Positions 24,601-33,071 of a stretch of 44,232 nt of DNA are shown here, in pieces; positions within the stretch are counted from its first letter, which is position 1; each line of letters begins with the position of its first letter. This stretch comes from Nitrospirota bacterium. GTDB taxonomy: Bacteria; Nitrospirota; JACRHL01. The position numbers and the translations under genes are program-made. The stretch is from NCBI GenBank assembly GCA_029881725.1, contig JAOUMB010000020.1, positions 1-44,232 of the forward strand, written 5' to 3'. Under the pieces are notes generated by a model. That model did no database searches. It saw only the letters and a list, made by a program, of their open reading frames with translations, and was not told the DNA's origin.

Positions 24601-27600
24601 ACTGGTCACCTTCGCCTGGACCCAGGTGGGCGGCCCGACCGTGGCCCTGACCGGCGCCAACACCGCCACCCCGTCCCTGACCACCCCCATGGTGTCCGGC
24701 CTGACGGTGCTGATCTTTGAACTGGTGGTCACCGACGCCCAAGGCGGCGTGAGCCTTCCCGCCACCACCACCGTTACCGTGCTGGACAGCGTCAACGACG
24801 CCCCGCTGGCGGATGCGGGCGCGCCGCAAACCGTGGGCGAAGGGGTGGCCGTGGGGCTCAGCGCCGCGGGCTCCTCCGACCCCAACGGCGACCCGCTCAC
24901 CTTCCTTTGGACCCAGACCGGCGGCCCCACCGTGATCCTGACCGGCACCACCACCGTCGCCCCGGCGTTCATCTCGCCCACGGTGCTGGCGGATACCGTG
25001 CTGTCTTTCGACGTGGCGGTCTCCGACGGCACCACCACCACCGCCGCCAGCACCACGGTGACGGTGCTCAACGACGTGAACGAACTGCCCACCGCCGCCG
25101 CGGGCGCGGGCCAGACCGTGGCCGAAGGGGTGCTGGTCACCCTCACCGGCAGCGGGTCCGACCCCAATGGCGATCCCATTACCTTTGCCTGGACCCAGAC
25201 CGGTGGCCCCTCCGTGGCCCTGACCGGTGCCACTACCGCCACCCCCACCTTCATCAGCCCCACGGTGCCGGCCCCCACGGTGCTGATCTTTGAACTGGCG
25301 GTGACCGATTCCCTGGGCGGCGCCAGCCCCCCGGCCACCACCACGGTCACCGTCATCAACGGCGCCAATATTCCCCCGGTGGCCAGCGCGGGGGCGCCGC
25401 AAACCGTGAACGAACTGGCGCCGGTGGCCCTCAACGCCACTCTCTCCTACGACCCGGACGGCGACCCGATCACCTTCGCCTGGACCCAGACCGGCGGCCC
25501 CTCGGTCACCCTGTCCGGCGCCTCCACCGCCACCCCGGCCTTCACCTCGCCACGGGTGCTGGCGTCCACCGCCCTCACCTTCAGCGTGGCGGTCAGTGAC
25601 GGCATCGCCACCAGCTCCGCCACCACCACGGTCACGGTGCTGAACAACCTCAACGAATCACCGGTGGCCGATGCGGGCCCGTCCAAAACCGTGGGCGAAA
25701 ACCTGCCCGTGGCCCTGGACGGCAACGCCTCCTACGACCCCAACGGCGACCCCATCACCTATGTCTGGGTCCAGACCGGCGGCCCGGCCGTCACCCTCAC
25801 CGGCGGGAACACGGTACTGCCCCTGTTCACCTCGCCCACGGTGACCGTCCTCACCGACCTGACCTTTGAACTGGTGGTCATCGATATCCACAACGCGGTG
25901 AGCGCCCCGTCCGCCACCACGGTCACCGTGAGTCCCGCCGTCAATCTGCCTCCGGTGGCGGATGCCGGTGCCGATCAATCCGTGCCCGCCACGGTCACCG
26001 TCACCCTGGACGGCTCCGCCTCCAGTGACCCCGAAGGCGATCCGTTGACCTTTGCCTGGCTGCAAACCGCCGGCCCCGCCGTCACCCTGAGCGACCCGGC
26101 GGCGGTGATGCCCACCTTCGTCGCCCCCGGCCCCGGCCCGCTGACGTTGACCTTCGACCTGACCGTGACCGATTCCCGCGGCGCGGCCAGCCTGCCCACC
26201 ACCACCACGGTCACCGTGACCGGCGGCGTCAACCAGCCGCCCACCGCCGATGCCGGGCCCATGCGCTACGGCCGCGCCGGCAGCCCGGTGACCGCCAGCG
26301 CCAGCGCCTCCATCGATCCGGATGGCCATTCCCTGCACTACCAGTGGCAGGTGCCCACCGGGGTGCCGGTGGTGGGCGGCCTCAACCGCTCCACCCTCAC
26401 GGTCATCACCCCGGATCACGTGCACGGACCCATTACGGTAAGCCTCACGGTCAGCGACGGCCTGCTCACCTCGCCGCCGGCCACCACCCAGGTGCAGGGC
26501 ATCCCCATCACCGGCAACGCGCGGCACACCTGCGTGATCCGCGGTGATCAATCCCTGTGGTGCTGGGGCGACAACACGGATGGCAAGCTGGGCGACGGCA
26601 CCACCGTCAACCGCGCCGCCGCGGTGGAACCGGTGTCCGGCAGCACCTGGCGCTCGGTATCAGCGGGTCCGGCCAGCACCTGCGGGATCCGCACCGACGG
26701 CTCCCTGTGGTGCTGGGGCGAACCACTCATTGGCGTGGGCCAATGGACCAGTCCCATCCAGGTGGCGCCCACCGCCGACTGGTCCCACGTGGGCACCGGC
26801 GCCGATCACGCCTGCGCCATCAAGACCGACGGCTCCCTGTGGTGCTGGGGCACCGGCACCCGCGGCCAGTTGGGCCAGGGCGACCCGGCCAACCCCGGTG
26901 CGCTGGAAGGGTTACTGAACATCTCACTACCCACCCGGGTGGGGCTGGACACCAACTGGCGTCAGGTGGCCCCGGGCGGCGGGCACACCTGCGCGGTGCG
27001 CACCGACGACACCCTGTGGTGCTGGGGCAGCGCCGGGTATGAATACGGCGCGCCCACGCCCATTCCGTTTGCCTACATCACCAGCCCCATCCCCATGCAC
27101 ACGGCGGACAACTGGGCCTCGGTGACCGTGGGAGAACACGGCACCTGTGCCACCCCCACCAGCGGCGGCGTGGTGTGCTGGGGCGAAAACGCCACCGGCA
27201 ACGCCGTCACCGTGGACGCCACCGGCGACTGGCGGCAGGTGGGCATGGGCGTGGCCCGTGCCTCCGCCGTGCAGAACGAGAGCGCTTACGCCTGCGGCGT
27301 CAAGGGCGACGGCACCCTGTGGTGCTGGGGTGCCCCCAACTACCTGTGGGGCGGCCTGATCCCCCTGCCGTACAGCCCCACCGCCATCACCCGGGTGAAT
27401 GCGGACACCGACTGGATGACCGCCATCCCCGGCGCGTTCCACGTGTGCGCCATGAAGGGCGACGGCAGTGTCCTGTGCTGGGGCAACAACCAGCATGGCC
27501 AGCAGGGGCGTGACGTGCCGGTGTACATCACCAGCCCGCAGCCGGTGGTGACCGCCATTGCCGACTGGCAACAGTTGAGCGCCAACGACAACCGCAGTTG

Positions 27601-28693
27601 CGCCACCCGCGCCGACAACACCCTGTGGTGCTGGGGCAATCACATGCTCACCACCGGCGTGCTGGACGGGGCCGACATCACCCCCTCCGATACCGCGCTG
27701 GACACGGCTCCGGGGGGACTCGGCCTCGGCACCGGCCACAGTTGCCTGATCCGCCCGGACGGCACCCTGTGGTGCTGGGGAGCCAACCGCTTTGGCCAGC
27801 TTGGTCAGGGCAGCACCGAGGCCCTGCCGGACAGCGTGCCGCTGCAGGTGGGCTTTGCCACCGACTGGGTGGCGGTGGCACCGGGCGGGCTGTTCACCTG
27901 TGCCATCCGCCAGAACCCGTTGGGCGAGCGCACCCTGTGGTGCTGGGGCTCCAACGACCGGGGCCAGGTCGGTATCGGCTCCACCGGCCTGCCGGTGGTG
28001 TGGCCGACCCAGGTGGAGGCCCAAATCGATTGGGACATGGTGAGCACCTCCGGTGTGTCCGCCTGTGGCATTCGCGACAACCCGGTGGACGGCCGCACCC
28101 TGTGGTGCTGGGGAGAAACCTGGCTCGACCTGCCCATCGGCGGCCTGACCAAGGACGGCTTCCGCGACTTCCCCACCTCCCCCACGCGGGTGGATCTGGC
28201 CACCAACTGGGCCGAAGTGGGCGTAAGTGACAACCACGCCTGCGCCCGCCGCACGGACAACACCCTGTGGTGCTGGGGCCGCAACCGCTATTGGGAAGTG
28301 GGCAACAACAGCGGCAGCTACCAACTGTCGCCGCTCCAGATCGGCCTCGCCGAATGGGCCTCCATATCGGTGAGCCCCATCGAGCCGTACAGTTGCGCCA
28401 TCAAGACCGACGGCACCCTGTGGTGCTGGGGGCGCAACCGCACCGGCGCCCTGGGCAACGGCCGTTACGAGATCGGCACCGTATTCAACTTGGAATCCCG
28501 CCCGGCCCAGGTGGGGGTGGATACGGATTGGGTTTCCGTTTCGGCGGGCTTCCCCAACGTGTGCGGGATTCGGCAGGCGGGCATCCCCGCCCAGCGCACC
28601 GCCTGGTGCTGGGGTTCCGACTGGGGCGGTGCGGTGGGCATTGGCGCCGGCTACAACGAACAGATCGTGCCGATCACCCTGCCGCTGCCATAG
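21683..28693 (+). CDS. Giant surface lipoprotein with 15 PKD-like domains and 14 RCC1-like repeats
   Basis: This is a lipoprotein precursor of about 2336 residues. The signal ends in LALSACGG, a clean lipobox. An unrecognised N-terminal domain (about 30-150) is followed by a very acidic, calcium-loop-like stretch (DDDKDGYSNHDEEEEG, about 152-170). Residues 181 to about 1607 hold 15 PKD-like beta-sandwich domains of 92-96 residues (typically ANAGAPQTVGE, DPNGDPLTFAWTQTGGP, ATTTVTV). The rest, to 2336, is 14 RCC1-like blades, each with a conserved C and then LWCWG. PKD and RCC1 arrays usually build adhesive stalks and propeller heads. ATG 21683 gives a normal lipoprotein n-region; GTG 21641, which has a better ribosome site, and ATG 21707 are alternatives. 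Confidence 0.88.
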   Translation: MSLSCRSCMTGFRLLLAATLALALSACGGSVGGGSNQASISFLLTPNLSQRVVDQNTMRVSVIFDKGTSRERTHIIDRPDRYDYLYLYETGNDQIRFTVPAEPGHHTVSFSISKDEDPTSDHDDVELVHNESECDVDGNHANDQEIDEFDYPDDDKDGYSNHDEEEEGTDHHDPHSHPNYPPVVVLGPDQTVPEGTLVTVDASASSDYEKSPLTFIWTQLPTSPPVVLTDADKAIATFTAPLVAQDTVLAFQVAVSDGASTTTGVTLITVLNTDNEPPSANAGAPQTVGENLPVSLDGSQSSDPNGNPLTFAWIQTGGPTVSLTGANTANPTFTSPFVLSVQVLQFSLTVTDSWGATSLATTTVTVLDNINELPIANAGPDQTVGEQVTVVLDGSASSDPNGEAITYSWTQIGGPAVLLTGNDTATPAFTSPLVTGPTTLTFQLMVSDSRGGASLATTTVTVVDTINDAPVANAGPPQTVGEQVPVVLDATGSTDPNGNPLTFLWTQTGGQAVTLSGATTATPAFTSPTVLTDSVLTFSVAVSDGTYTTTATTTVTVVNDVNEVPVASAGAPQTVTEGASVTLSGSATDPNGEAITFAWTQTGGPAVTLIGANTATPTFTAPLVTASTVLTFELVVTDSLGGASSPASTTVTVLDSVNDAPLANAGAPQTVGEQVPVTLSAAGSSDPNNDPLTFTWTQTGGPAVSLTGAATGQPGFTSPTVLADTVLTFSVAVSDGASTTTATTTVTVVNDVNEAPTADAGAPQTVGGGVLVTLTGSGSDPNGDAITFAWTQSGGEPVTLSGATTATPTLTTPSVAGPLTFTLVVTDSLAAASLPATTTVSVVIGASGAPSANAGPGQVVGEGVAVTLDASGSTDPNNDPLTFVWTQTGGPLVSLTGGNTAQPGFTSPTVLVDTVLTFTVAVSDGTNTTTATTTVTVINDVNEPPTASAGPNQTVGEQVPVTLSGSGSDPNGGLVTFAWTQVGGPTVALTGANTATPSLTTPMVSGLTVLIFELVVTDAQGGVSLPATTTVTVLDSVNDAPLADAGAPQTVGEGVAVGLSAAGSSDPNGDPLTFLWTQTGGPTVILTGTTTVAPAFISPTVLADTVLSFDVAVSDGTTTTAASTTVTVLNDVNELPTAAAGAGQTVAEGVLVTLTGSGSDPNGDPITFAWTQTGGPSVALTGATTATPTFISPTVPAPTVLIFELAVTDSLGGASPPATTTVTVINGANIPPVASAGAPQTVNELAPVALNATLSYDPDGDPITFAWTQTGGPSVTLSGASTATPAFTSPRVLASTALTFSVAVSDGIATSSATTTVTVLNNLNESPVADAGPSKTVGENLPVALDGNASYDPNGDPITYVWVQTGGPAVTLTGGNTVLPLFTSPTVTVLTDLTFELVVIDIHNAVSAPSATTVTVSPAVNLPPVADAGADQSVPATVTVTLDGSASSDPEGDPLTFAWLQTAGPAVTLSDPAAVMPTFVAPGPGPLTLTFDLTVTDSRGAASLPTTTTVTVTGGVNQPPTADAGPMRYGRAGSPVTASASASIDPDGHSLHYQWQVPTGVPVVGGLNRSTLTVITPDHVHGPITVSLTVSDGLLTSPPATTQVQGIPITGNARHTCVIRGDQSLWCWGDNTDGKLGDGTTVNRAAAVEPVSGSTWRSVSAGPASTCGIRTDGSLWCWGEPLIGVGQWTSPIQVAPTADWSHVGTGADHACAIKTDGSLWCWGTGTRGQLGQGDPANPGALEGLLNISLPTRVGLDTNWRQVAPGGGHTCAVRTDDTLWCWGSAGYEYGAPTPIPFAYITSPIPMHTADNWASVTVGEHGTCATPTSGGVVCWGENATGNAVTVDATGDWRQVGMGVARASAVQNESAYACGVKGDGTLWCWGAPNYLWGGLIPLPYSPTAITRVNADTDWMTAIPGAFHVCAMKGDGSVLCWGNNQHGQQGRDVPVYITSPQPVVTAIADWQQLSANDNRSCATRADNTLWCWGNHMLTTGVLDGADITPSDTALDTAPGGLGLGTGHSCLIRPDGTLWCWGANRFGQLGQGSTEALPDSVPLQVGFATDWVAVAPGGLFTCAIRQNPLGERTLWCWGSNDRGQVGIGSTGLPVVWPTQVEAQIDWDMVSTSGVSACGIRDNPVDGRTLWCWGETWLDLPIGGLTKDGFRDFPTSPTRVDLATNWAEVGVSDNHACARRTDNTLWCWGRNRYWEVGNNSGSYQLSPLQIGLAEWASISVSPIEPYSCAIKTDGTLWCWGRNRTGALGNGRYEIGTVFNLESRPAQVGVDTDWVSVSAGFPNVCGIRQAGIPAQRTAWCWGSDWGGAVGIGAGYNEQIVPITLPLP
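22223..26506 (+). repeat. Array of 15 PKD-like domain repeats
   Basis: Fifteen units of about 285 bases run head to tail. From unit 4 to unit 11 they alternate between two subtypes: one with DPNGNPLTF and SVAVSDG, the other with a one-residue-shorter SGSATDPNG and FELVVTDSLGGAS. Two-domain steps measure 567-573 bases and four-domain steps 1140 bases. The last unit is divergent and lacks the WTQTGGP core. Confidence 0.85.
26507..28690 (+). repeat. Array of 14 RCC1-like repeats
   Basis: Fourteen blades each end in CWG (mostly LWCWG) after a cysteine-containing strand such as HTCVIR or CAIKTDG. RCC1 propellers have seven blades, so 14 suggests two complete propellers. The paired cysteines in nearly every blade suggest disulfides, which fits a location outside the cytoplasm. 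Confidence 0.85.
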
Positions 28694-28790
28694 GCACCCT
28701 TGCGGCCGAATAGCCGTCCGCCGGGGATGCGGGAGTGATACTGAATGAAGGGCGCCTCACGGGGCGGTCCGGCACCGGGCGGGACGCCGG

Positions 28791-29282
28791 TCAGCCCAGT
28801 TGCCCCGCCCCGGCCAGGGCAAAGTAGCCGGCGTTGTACCAGCAGTGCATCAGAATCGGCGGAATCACGCTGCGGGTACGGTCGCGCAGGTGACCGAACA
28901 CCAGCGACGGCACAAACACCGCCGCCGCCCACATGGGGGGGTGGTAGATGAAGTGCACTGCGCAGAACAGCACCGAGGCCATCAGGTTGGCGCGGGTGAT
29001 CGCCCCCGCCACCCGCGTTCGGCCCCAGGCATAATCGCGAAACCACCCCATCAGGGCGCCGCGGAACGACAGTTCCTCCAGCAGCGGCGTGATGAACACC
29101 AGATACAGGTACGGCCAGCCGAACAGCTGTTTCAGGGACGCGGGCGCCAGCGGCAGGGTCACCCACATGACACCCCACACCATCACCCCGGCGGCGGCCG
29201 CCAGCCAGAAATGCCGGTCCTGCAGCAATCCGGGAACCGGCCTCCACGCCAACGCTTCCTTTACCGCACGCATGCGGTGCAT
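28791..29282 (-). CDS. CPBP-family intramembrane metalloprotease
   Basis: A 163-residue polytopic protein of the CPBP/Rce1-like family. The motifs are E69-E70-x3-R74 (EELSFRG), H110 (LFCAVHFIYHPP) and H146-x3-N150 (HCWYN), all in or near membrane segments. Such proteases process prenylated proteins in eukaryotes and serve in bacteriocin immunity, envelope regulation or protein-sorting systems in bacteria. It is on the short side for the family. It converges on the giant lipoprotein gene, but that protein shows no C-terminal sorting signal, so a functional link is not supported. Confidence 0.85.
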   Translation of the reverse strand: MHRMRAVKEALAWRPVPGLLQDRHFWLAAAAGVMVWGVMWVTLPLAPASLKQLFGWPYLYLVFITPLLEELSFRGALMGWFRDYAWGRTRVAGAITRANLMASVLFCAVHFIYHPPMWAAAVFVPSLVFGHLRDRTRSVIPPILMHCWYNAGYFALAGAGQLG

Positions 29283-29537
29283 TGTGACCGCAGCGCCGCC
29301 GCCTGTCCAGAAGGCATTTTGACGGACCGTAAGGTCATTTATTTATGAACACTTATGTGCATTGTGTCAGAATTTTGTACAGCCTCAATCGCCCGGAACC
29401 GATAAGATAGACAGACGTGTCAGATGGGGGGATGGCGACGTCTGGACTTGGTATTTTTTTCCGGTTTTGGTGCTGGACCCCGCATGAGGGTAGGCGCAAA
29501 ATCGGTTTTTCACCCGGATGCACGCGGCGAGGCAATC

Positions 29538-30179
29538 ATGACAACCTTGGGAATCCCGTTGGTGGCTACCGTAGCAATTGCCACCTGGGGTGCGACCAAT
29601 TTTATGAAGCTGCAACGCCTGCAGGCGACGCGGGACCACGCCCTGGCCAATCTCGCCGCCGCCCTGCACGAACGGCAGGACCTGACCCTGGAGCTGGTGC
29701 GCTTCTGCGCCAGCTATCTGGTGCCGGAGAAGACCCTGATCGAGGCGGTGGCCCTGTCCCGCTCCTATGCCATGCAGGCGCGCACGGTGCTGGCCCGCAC
29801 CAAGACCGAAACCGATTTGTGCTGGGCCCTGGCCCGTCTGCTGCTGGCGGCGGAAAACCACCCGGAACTGCTGTCCCAGCCGCGCTATTCGGAACTGCTG
29901 ACCGGGCTGGGCGAGAGCGAAAATCAGGCCACCCAGGCCCGCAACGAATACAACCGCGCGGTGGAGGAGCTGGAGGATTTCCTGCACGGCCCATCCATGC
30001 GTCCCCTGGCCCACACCTTGCACATGATCGCGGGGCAGCCGTTTGAGCTGGATCCGAAAATCGCCCGCGAGGCGATGATGACCATGCTCACCCCGCGCCG
30101 CGCGACCGGTGCGCCGGAAGGGGCGGAACTGGCCCAGCCCATGTTGCCCAAGGTGGCATCGGTGGCCTTCAACCTGTGA
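29538..30179 (+). CDS. LemA-like membrane protein 1
   Basis: The 213-residue protein has one N-terminal membrane segment (LGIPLVATVAIATWGATNF) and a helical domain of LemA type: LQATRDHALANLAAALHERQDLTLELVRFCASYL, later SENQATQARNEYNRAVEEL. It lacks the RYDLIPNMV core of canonical LemA and is therefore a divergent paralogue. ATG 29538 precedes the membrane segment; the frame opens earlier but that part is not conserved in character. LemA proteins are membrane-anchored with unclear function. It forms a pair with the next gene, 59 bases downstream. Confidence 0.75.
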   Translation: MTTLGIPLVATVAIATWGATNFMKLQRLQATRDHALANLAAALHERQDLTLELVRFCASYLVPEKTLIEAVALSRSYAMQARTVLARTKTETDLCWALARLLLAAENHPELLSQPRYSELLTGLGESENQATQARNEYNRAVEELEDFLHGPSMRPLAHTLHMIAGQPFELDPKIAREAMMTMLTPRRATGAPEGAELAQPMLPKVASVAFNL

Positions 30180-30238
30180 CCTTTTCACCCGGGGGAACCG
30201 TTGCCGCCCTGTCACGGGCGCGGATACGGAGTTGAACG

Positions 30239-30883
30239 ATGGAACAGTCCAACCACATCATGCCACTGCTGACCGTGGCGCTCGTTCTCATCCCGCTGGG
30301 GGTGATGGTGTGGGAGGTGATGCACCTGGCCCAGTTGACCCGCTGGCGGGACGAGGCCTGGAAGCGGCTCGAGGGCGATCTGCGCGACCGCCACGGGCTG
30401 GCCACGCAACTGGTTACCATTGCCACCCAGTATATTCCCTGGAAAGACCCGGTGGTGGAGGCGGTCAACCAGTGTCGCCTGCGCGCCATGGGCACCCGTA
30501 ACGTGGGCGACCGGGTGGCGGCGGAGGCCGACCTGTCCTGGGCACTGGCGCGGCTGATCCTGCGCATGGACGAGGAAGGCGGACTGGAACGCCACGCGGA
30601 CTTCTCCAGTCTGGCCGAAAAGCTTTCCAAGGCCGAAAATCACGTGGCCCGCACCCGAGTGGAATACAACCGGAGCGCACGGGTCATCGCCAACCGCAGC
30701 GACCACCTGCTGACCCGCATTGCCGCCCGTTTTTCGCCCCTGCCCCAGGTGGAAACCTTCGATCTGGACCCGCTGCTGGCCCGCCAGTCGATGATGAGCG
30801 CCCTGGCCGCCGGCATGGTGCGCACCCAGAGCCGCCCGGCGCCGGAAACGCCGGAGCCCGAGCCCACCCGCACCGTGGCCTGA
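30239..30883 (+). CDS. LemA-like membrane protein 2
   Basis: The 214-residue protein resembles the preceding one: membrane segment at about 8-26, then WRDEAWKRLEGDLRDRHGLATQLVTIATQYIP, a central ADLSWALARLILRMDEEGG and the LemA-type AENHVARTRVEYNRSARVI. A Pro/Glu-rich tail ends the protein. Together they look like a duplicated, co-transcribed LemA subfamily. No terminator is seen after it before the ssrA promoter region. Confidence 0.75.
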   Translation: MEQSNHIMPLLTVALVLIPLGVMVWEVMHLAQLTRWRDEAWKRLEGDLRDRHGLATQLVTIATQYIPWKDPVVEAVNQCRLRAMGTRNVGDRVAAEADLSWALARLILRMDEEGGLERHADFSSLAEKLSKAENHVARTRVEYNRSARVIANRSDHLLTRIAARFSPLPQVETFDLDPLLARQSMMSALAAGMVRTQSRPAPETPEPEPTRTVA

Positions 30884-30915
30884 ACAGCCCGATCTCCGCC
30901 CGCTGCATGGACACC

Positions 30916-30945
30916 TTGCATGCGAGTACGCGGAGGCTGTGATAT
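30916..30945 (+). promoter_or_regulatory. Probable ssrA promoter
   Basis: TTGCAT (30916-30921) and TGATAT (30940-30945) are spaced by 18 bases, with an overlapping TATTAT at 30943. Transcription near 30953 would leave a 5' precursor of about 60 bases for RNase P to remove. Confidence 0.4.
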
Positions 30946-31013
30946 TATGATCCTTGGAAATGTTCTTTGACAGGACCGGTTTTTCCCGACCTTCCAACCG
31001 GCTGTCCCCGTAT

Positions 31014-31401
<388 letters not shown>

Positions 31402-31424
31402 ATTTTGAACCGCCCTGTATCCAG

Positions 31425-31450
31425 AAAACCCGCCTCGCGCGGGTTTTTTT
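31425..31450 (+). terminator. ssrA terminator
   Basis: An AAAACCCGC stem pairs with GCGGGTTTT around a 5-base loop and runs directly into seven T. It ends 49 bases after the CCA of tmRNA. Confidence 0.9.
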
Positions 31451-31642
31451 GTGCCGCGCACAGCGAAATGCGCTGCCGCGACGGCCCGCAGCCTCCCGCC
31501 TGGGCGCTATCGGTTTACAATAAAAATTACATATAACCTTCTGTTTTTCCATCCTCCTTCCGAATGGACTCCACGGCCTGCAATGGATTGCGGCCGGGGG
31601 AGGTTGGGGTTCGCCCCTTTTAAATCCGGGGAGAGGGAAATC

Positions 31643-32860
31643 ATGAAATCAAACGAATGGATTCGTAACGCCGCGTCGTGTCTTGTGGTTGGCGGATTGC
31701 TGGCAGCCGCGGCAACCGCTCATGCGGGGCTGATGGATCAGGATGCGCTCACTGGCGACTGGGGCGGCAAGCGCTCATCCATGGCCGACAAGGGCATTAA
31801 CTTCGAGGCCGTTTACACCGGCGAATATTTTTTGAACAATGGCGGCGCCGCCCGTGGCGACGGCTATCTGGACAACAAGGACGTCACCCTGGAACTGGAT
31901 GGCGAAACCCTGATGGGCATCAACGGCGCCACCCTGTTCTTCTACGTGCTGGGCAACGAGGGCGGCGACCCGTCCCGCTATGTGGGCGACGCGCAGGCCA
32001 CAAGCAACATCGAGACCGACTCGATCACCTGGAAGCTCTACGAGGCCTGGTGGGAGCAGCGCTTTGGCGGCAGCTACAGCGCCAAGTTCGGTCTTATCGA
32101 CCTGAACAGCGAGTTTGACGTTACCGAAACCGCCGGGCTGTTCCTGAACAGCTCCCACGGCATCGGGCCCGACTTCTCCCAGAGCGGCAACGGCCCGTCC
32201 ATCTTCCCAACCACCAGTCTGGCCCTGCGCCTGTCGGCTGGCATCGGAGATTCCGGCTATGCCCAACTGGGTATTTTTGATGGTGTTTCCGGTGACGTTA
32301 ATAACGGCGAGGGCACCCAGGTGGAACTACACCCCGGCAAGGAAGGGTGGCTGGTTGCCGCCGAGGCCGGGTTGGCGCAGGGACTGGATGAGGACGACGA
32401 CCGTCCGTTCCAGAAACTGGCCCTGGGCTACTGGATGTATACCGAGGATGTTGCGGCTGCGGACACCGTCACCGGCGTCCCGGAGACCGGTTCCGGCTTC
32501 TACGTCATTGCCGATCGTGCCTTCAGTGACCGGCTGAGCGCCTTTGTGCGCTTCGGTATGGCCAACGACAGCGCTTATGGCATCGGCTCCTATCTTGGAA
32601 CCGGCGTCGTCCTCACCGGTCTGATGAACGATGAGGACCAGTTGGGGCTGGGCATTGCCCATGCCATGATCGGAGATGCCCTGGCCACTGCCGACCCCAC
32701 GCTGGAGGCCGCCGAAACCAACATCGAACTGTCCTACCAGACCGCGCTTACCCCGTGGCTGACGGTGAAGCCGGACATCCAGTACGTGATCGCGCCTTCC
32801 GCCGATCCGGCGCTGGACAACGCCGTCATCACCAGCGTCCGCTTCGAAGCCGCCTTCTAG
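31643..32860 (+). CDS. OprB-family carbohydrate-selective porin
   Basis: The 405-residue precursor has a signal peptide (to about ATAHAG, residue 28). The OprB signatures are DQDALTGDWGGKRSSMADKGINFEAVYTGEY, YEAWWEQRFG, FGLIDLNSEFD, FLNSSHGIGPDF, IFDG and a C-terminal aromatic (VRFEAAF). OprB porins are outer-membrane channels for sugars and other small solutes. ATG 31643 has a GAGAGGGA site. The coding style is less GC-extreme than its neighbours, in keeping with an abundant envelope protein. It has its own terminator and no transporter genes beside it, so the substrate is unknown. Confidence 0.9.
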   Translation: MKSNEWIRNAASCLVVGGLLAAAATAHAGLMDQDALTGDWGGKRSSMADKGINFEAVYTGEYFLNNGGAARGDGYLDNKDVTLELDGETLMGINGATLFFYVLGNEGGDPSRYVGDAQATSNIETDSITWKLYEAWWEQRFGGSYSAKFGLIDLNSEFDVTETAGLFLNSSHGIGPDFSQSGNGPSIFPTTSLALRLSAGIGDSGYAQLGIFDGVSGDVNNGEGTQVELHPGKEGWLVAAEAGLAQGLDEDDDRPFQKLALGYWMYTEDVAAADTVTGVPETGSGFYVIADRAFSDRLSAFVRFGMANDSAYGIGSYLGTGVVLTGLMNDEDQLGLGIAHAMIGDALATADPTLEAAETNIELSYQTALTPWLTVKPDIQYVIAPSADPALDNAVITSVRFEAAF

Positions 32861-32894
32861 GTGGTGTCGGGCACACGGCGCTAACTCAAACTGG

Positions 32895-32939
32895 GCGGGG
32901 CATCGGAAGATTCTGAAAATCCGATGCCCCGCTTTTTTT
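32895..32939 (+). terminator. Terminator of the porin gene
   Basis: A perfect 13-base stem (32895-32907 with 32920-32932) is followed by seven T, 34 bases after the porin stop. Confidence 0.92.
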
Positions 32940-33071
32940 GTGCCGGGCGCGATGGACATGACGCACATTTTTGTTTAATTTGAGCCCATTTGTGCCGATA
33001 AGTCTTTCATCGCCCCGCTGTTGGCGGGTTGCGCCGTGTTACCGGAGAGGGTTCTCGCGCAAGGGACTGCC

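Noticed and set aside
22223-26506. Regular repeats that could suggest a CRISPR array
   Set aside because: Units are about 285 bases, all in one open frame, with protein-level conservation of PKD-like domains. There are no spacers or cas genes.
28791-29282. A protein-sorting (CTERM-type) system built on the CPBP protease
   Set aside because: No protein in the window carries a recognisable C-terminal sorting signal; the giant lipoprotein ends in plain RCC1 sequence.
29395-29424. A possible ECF promoter (GGAACC, then TCAGA) before the LemA-like pair
   Set aside because: The -35 lacks the TT of GGAACTT, the spacing is one base longer and the -10 is loose. It is too weak to call a member of the ECF regulon.
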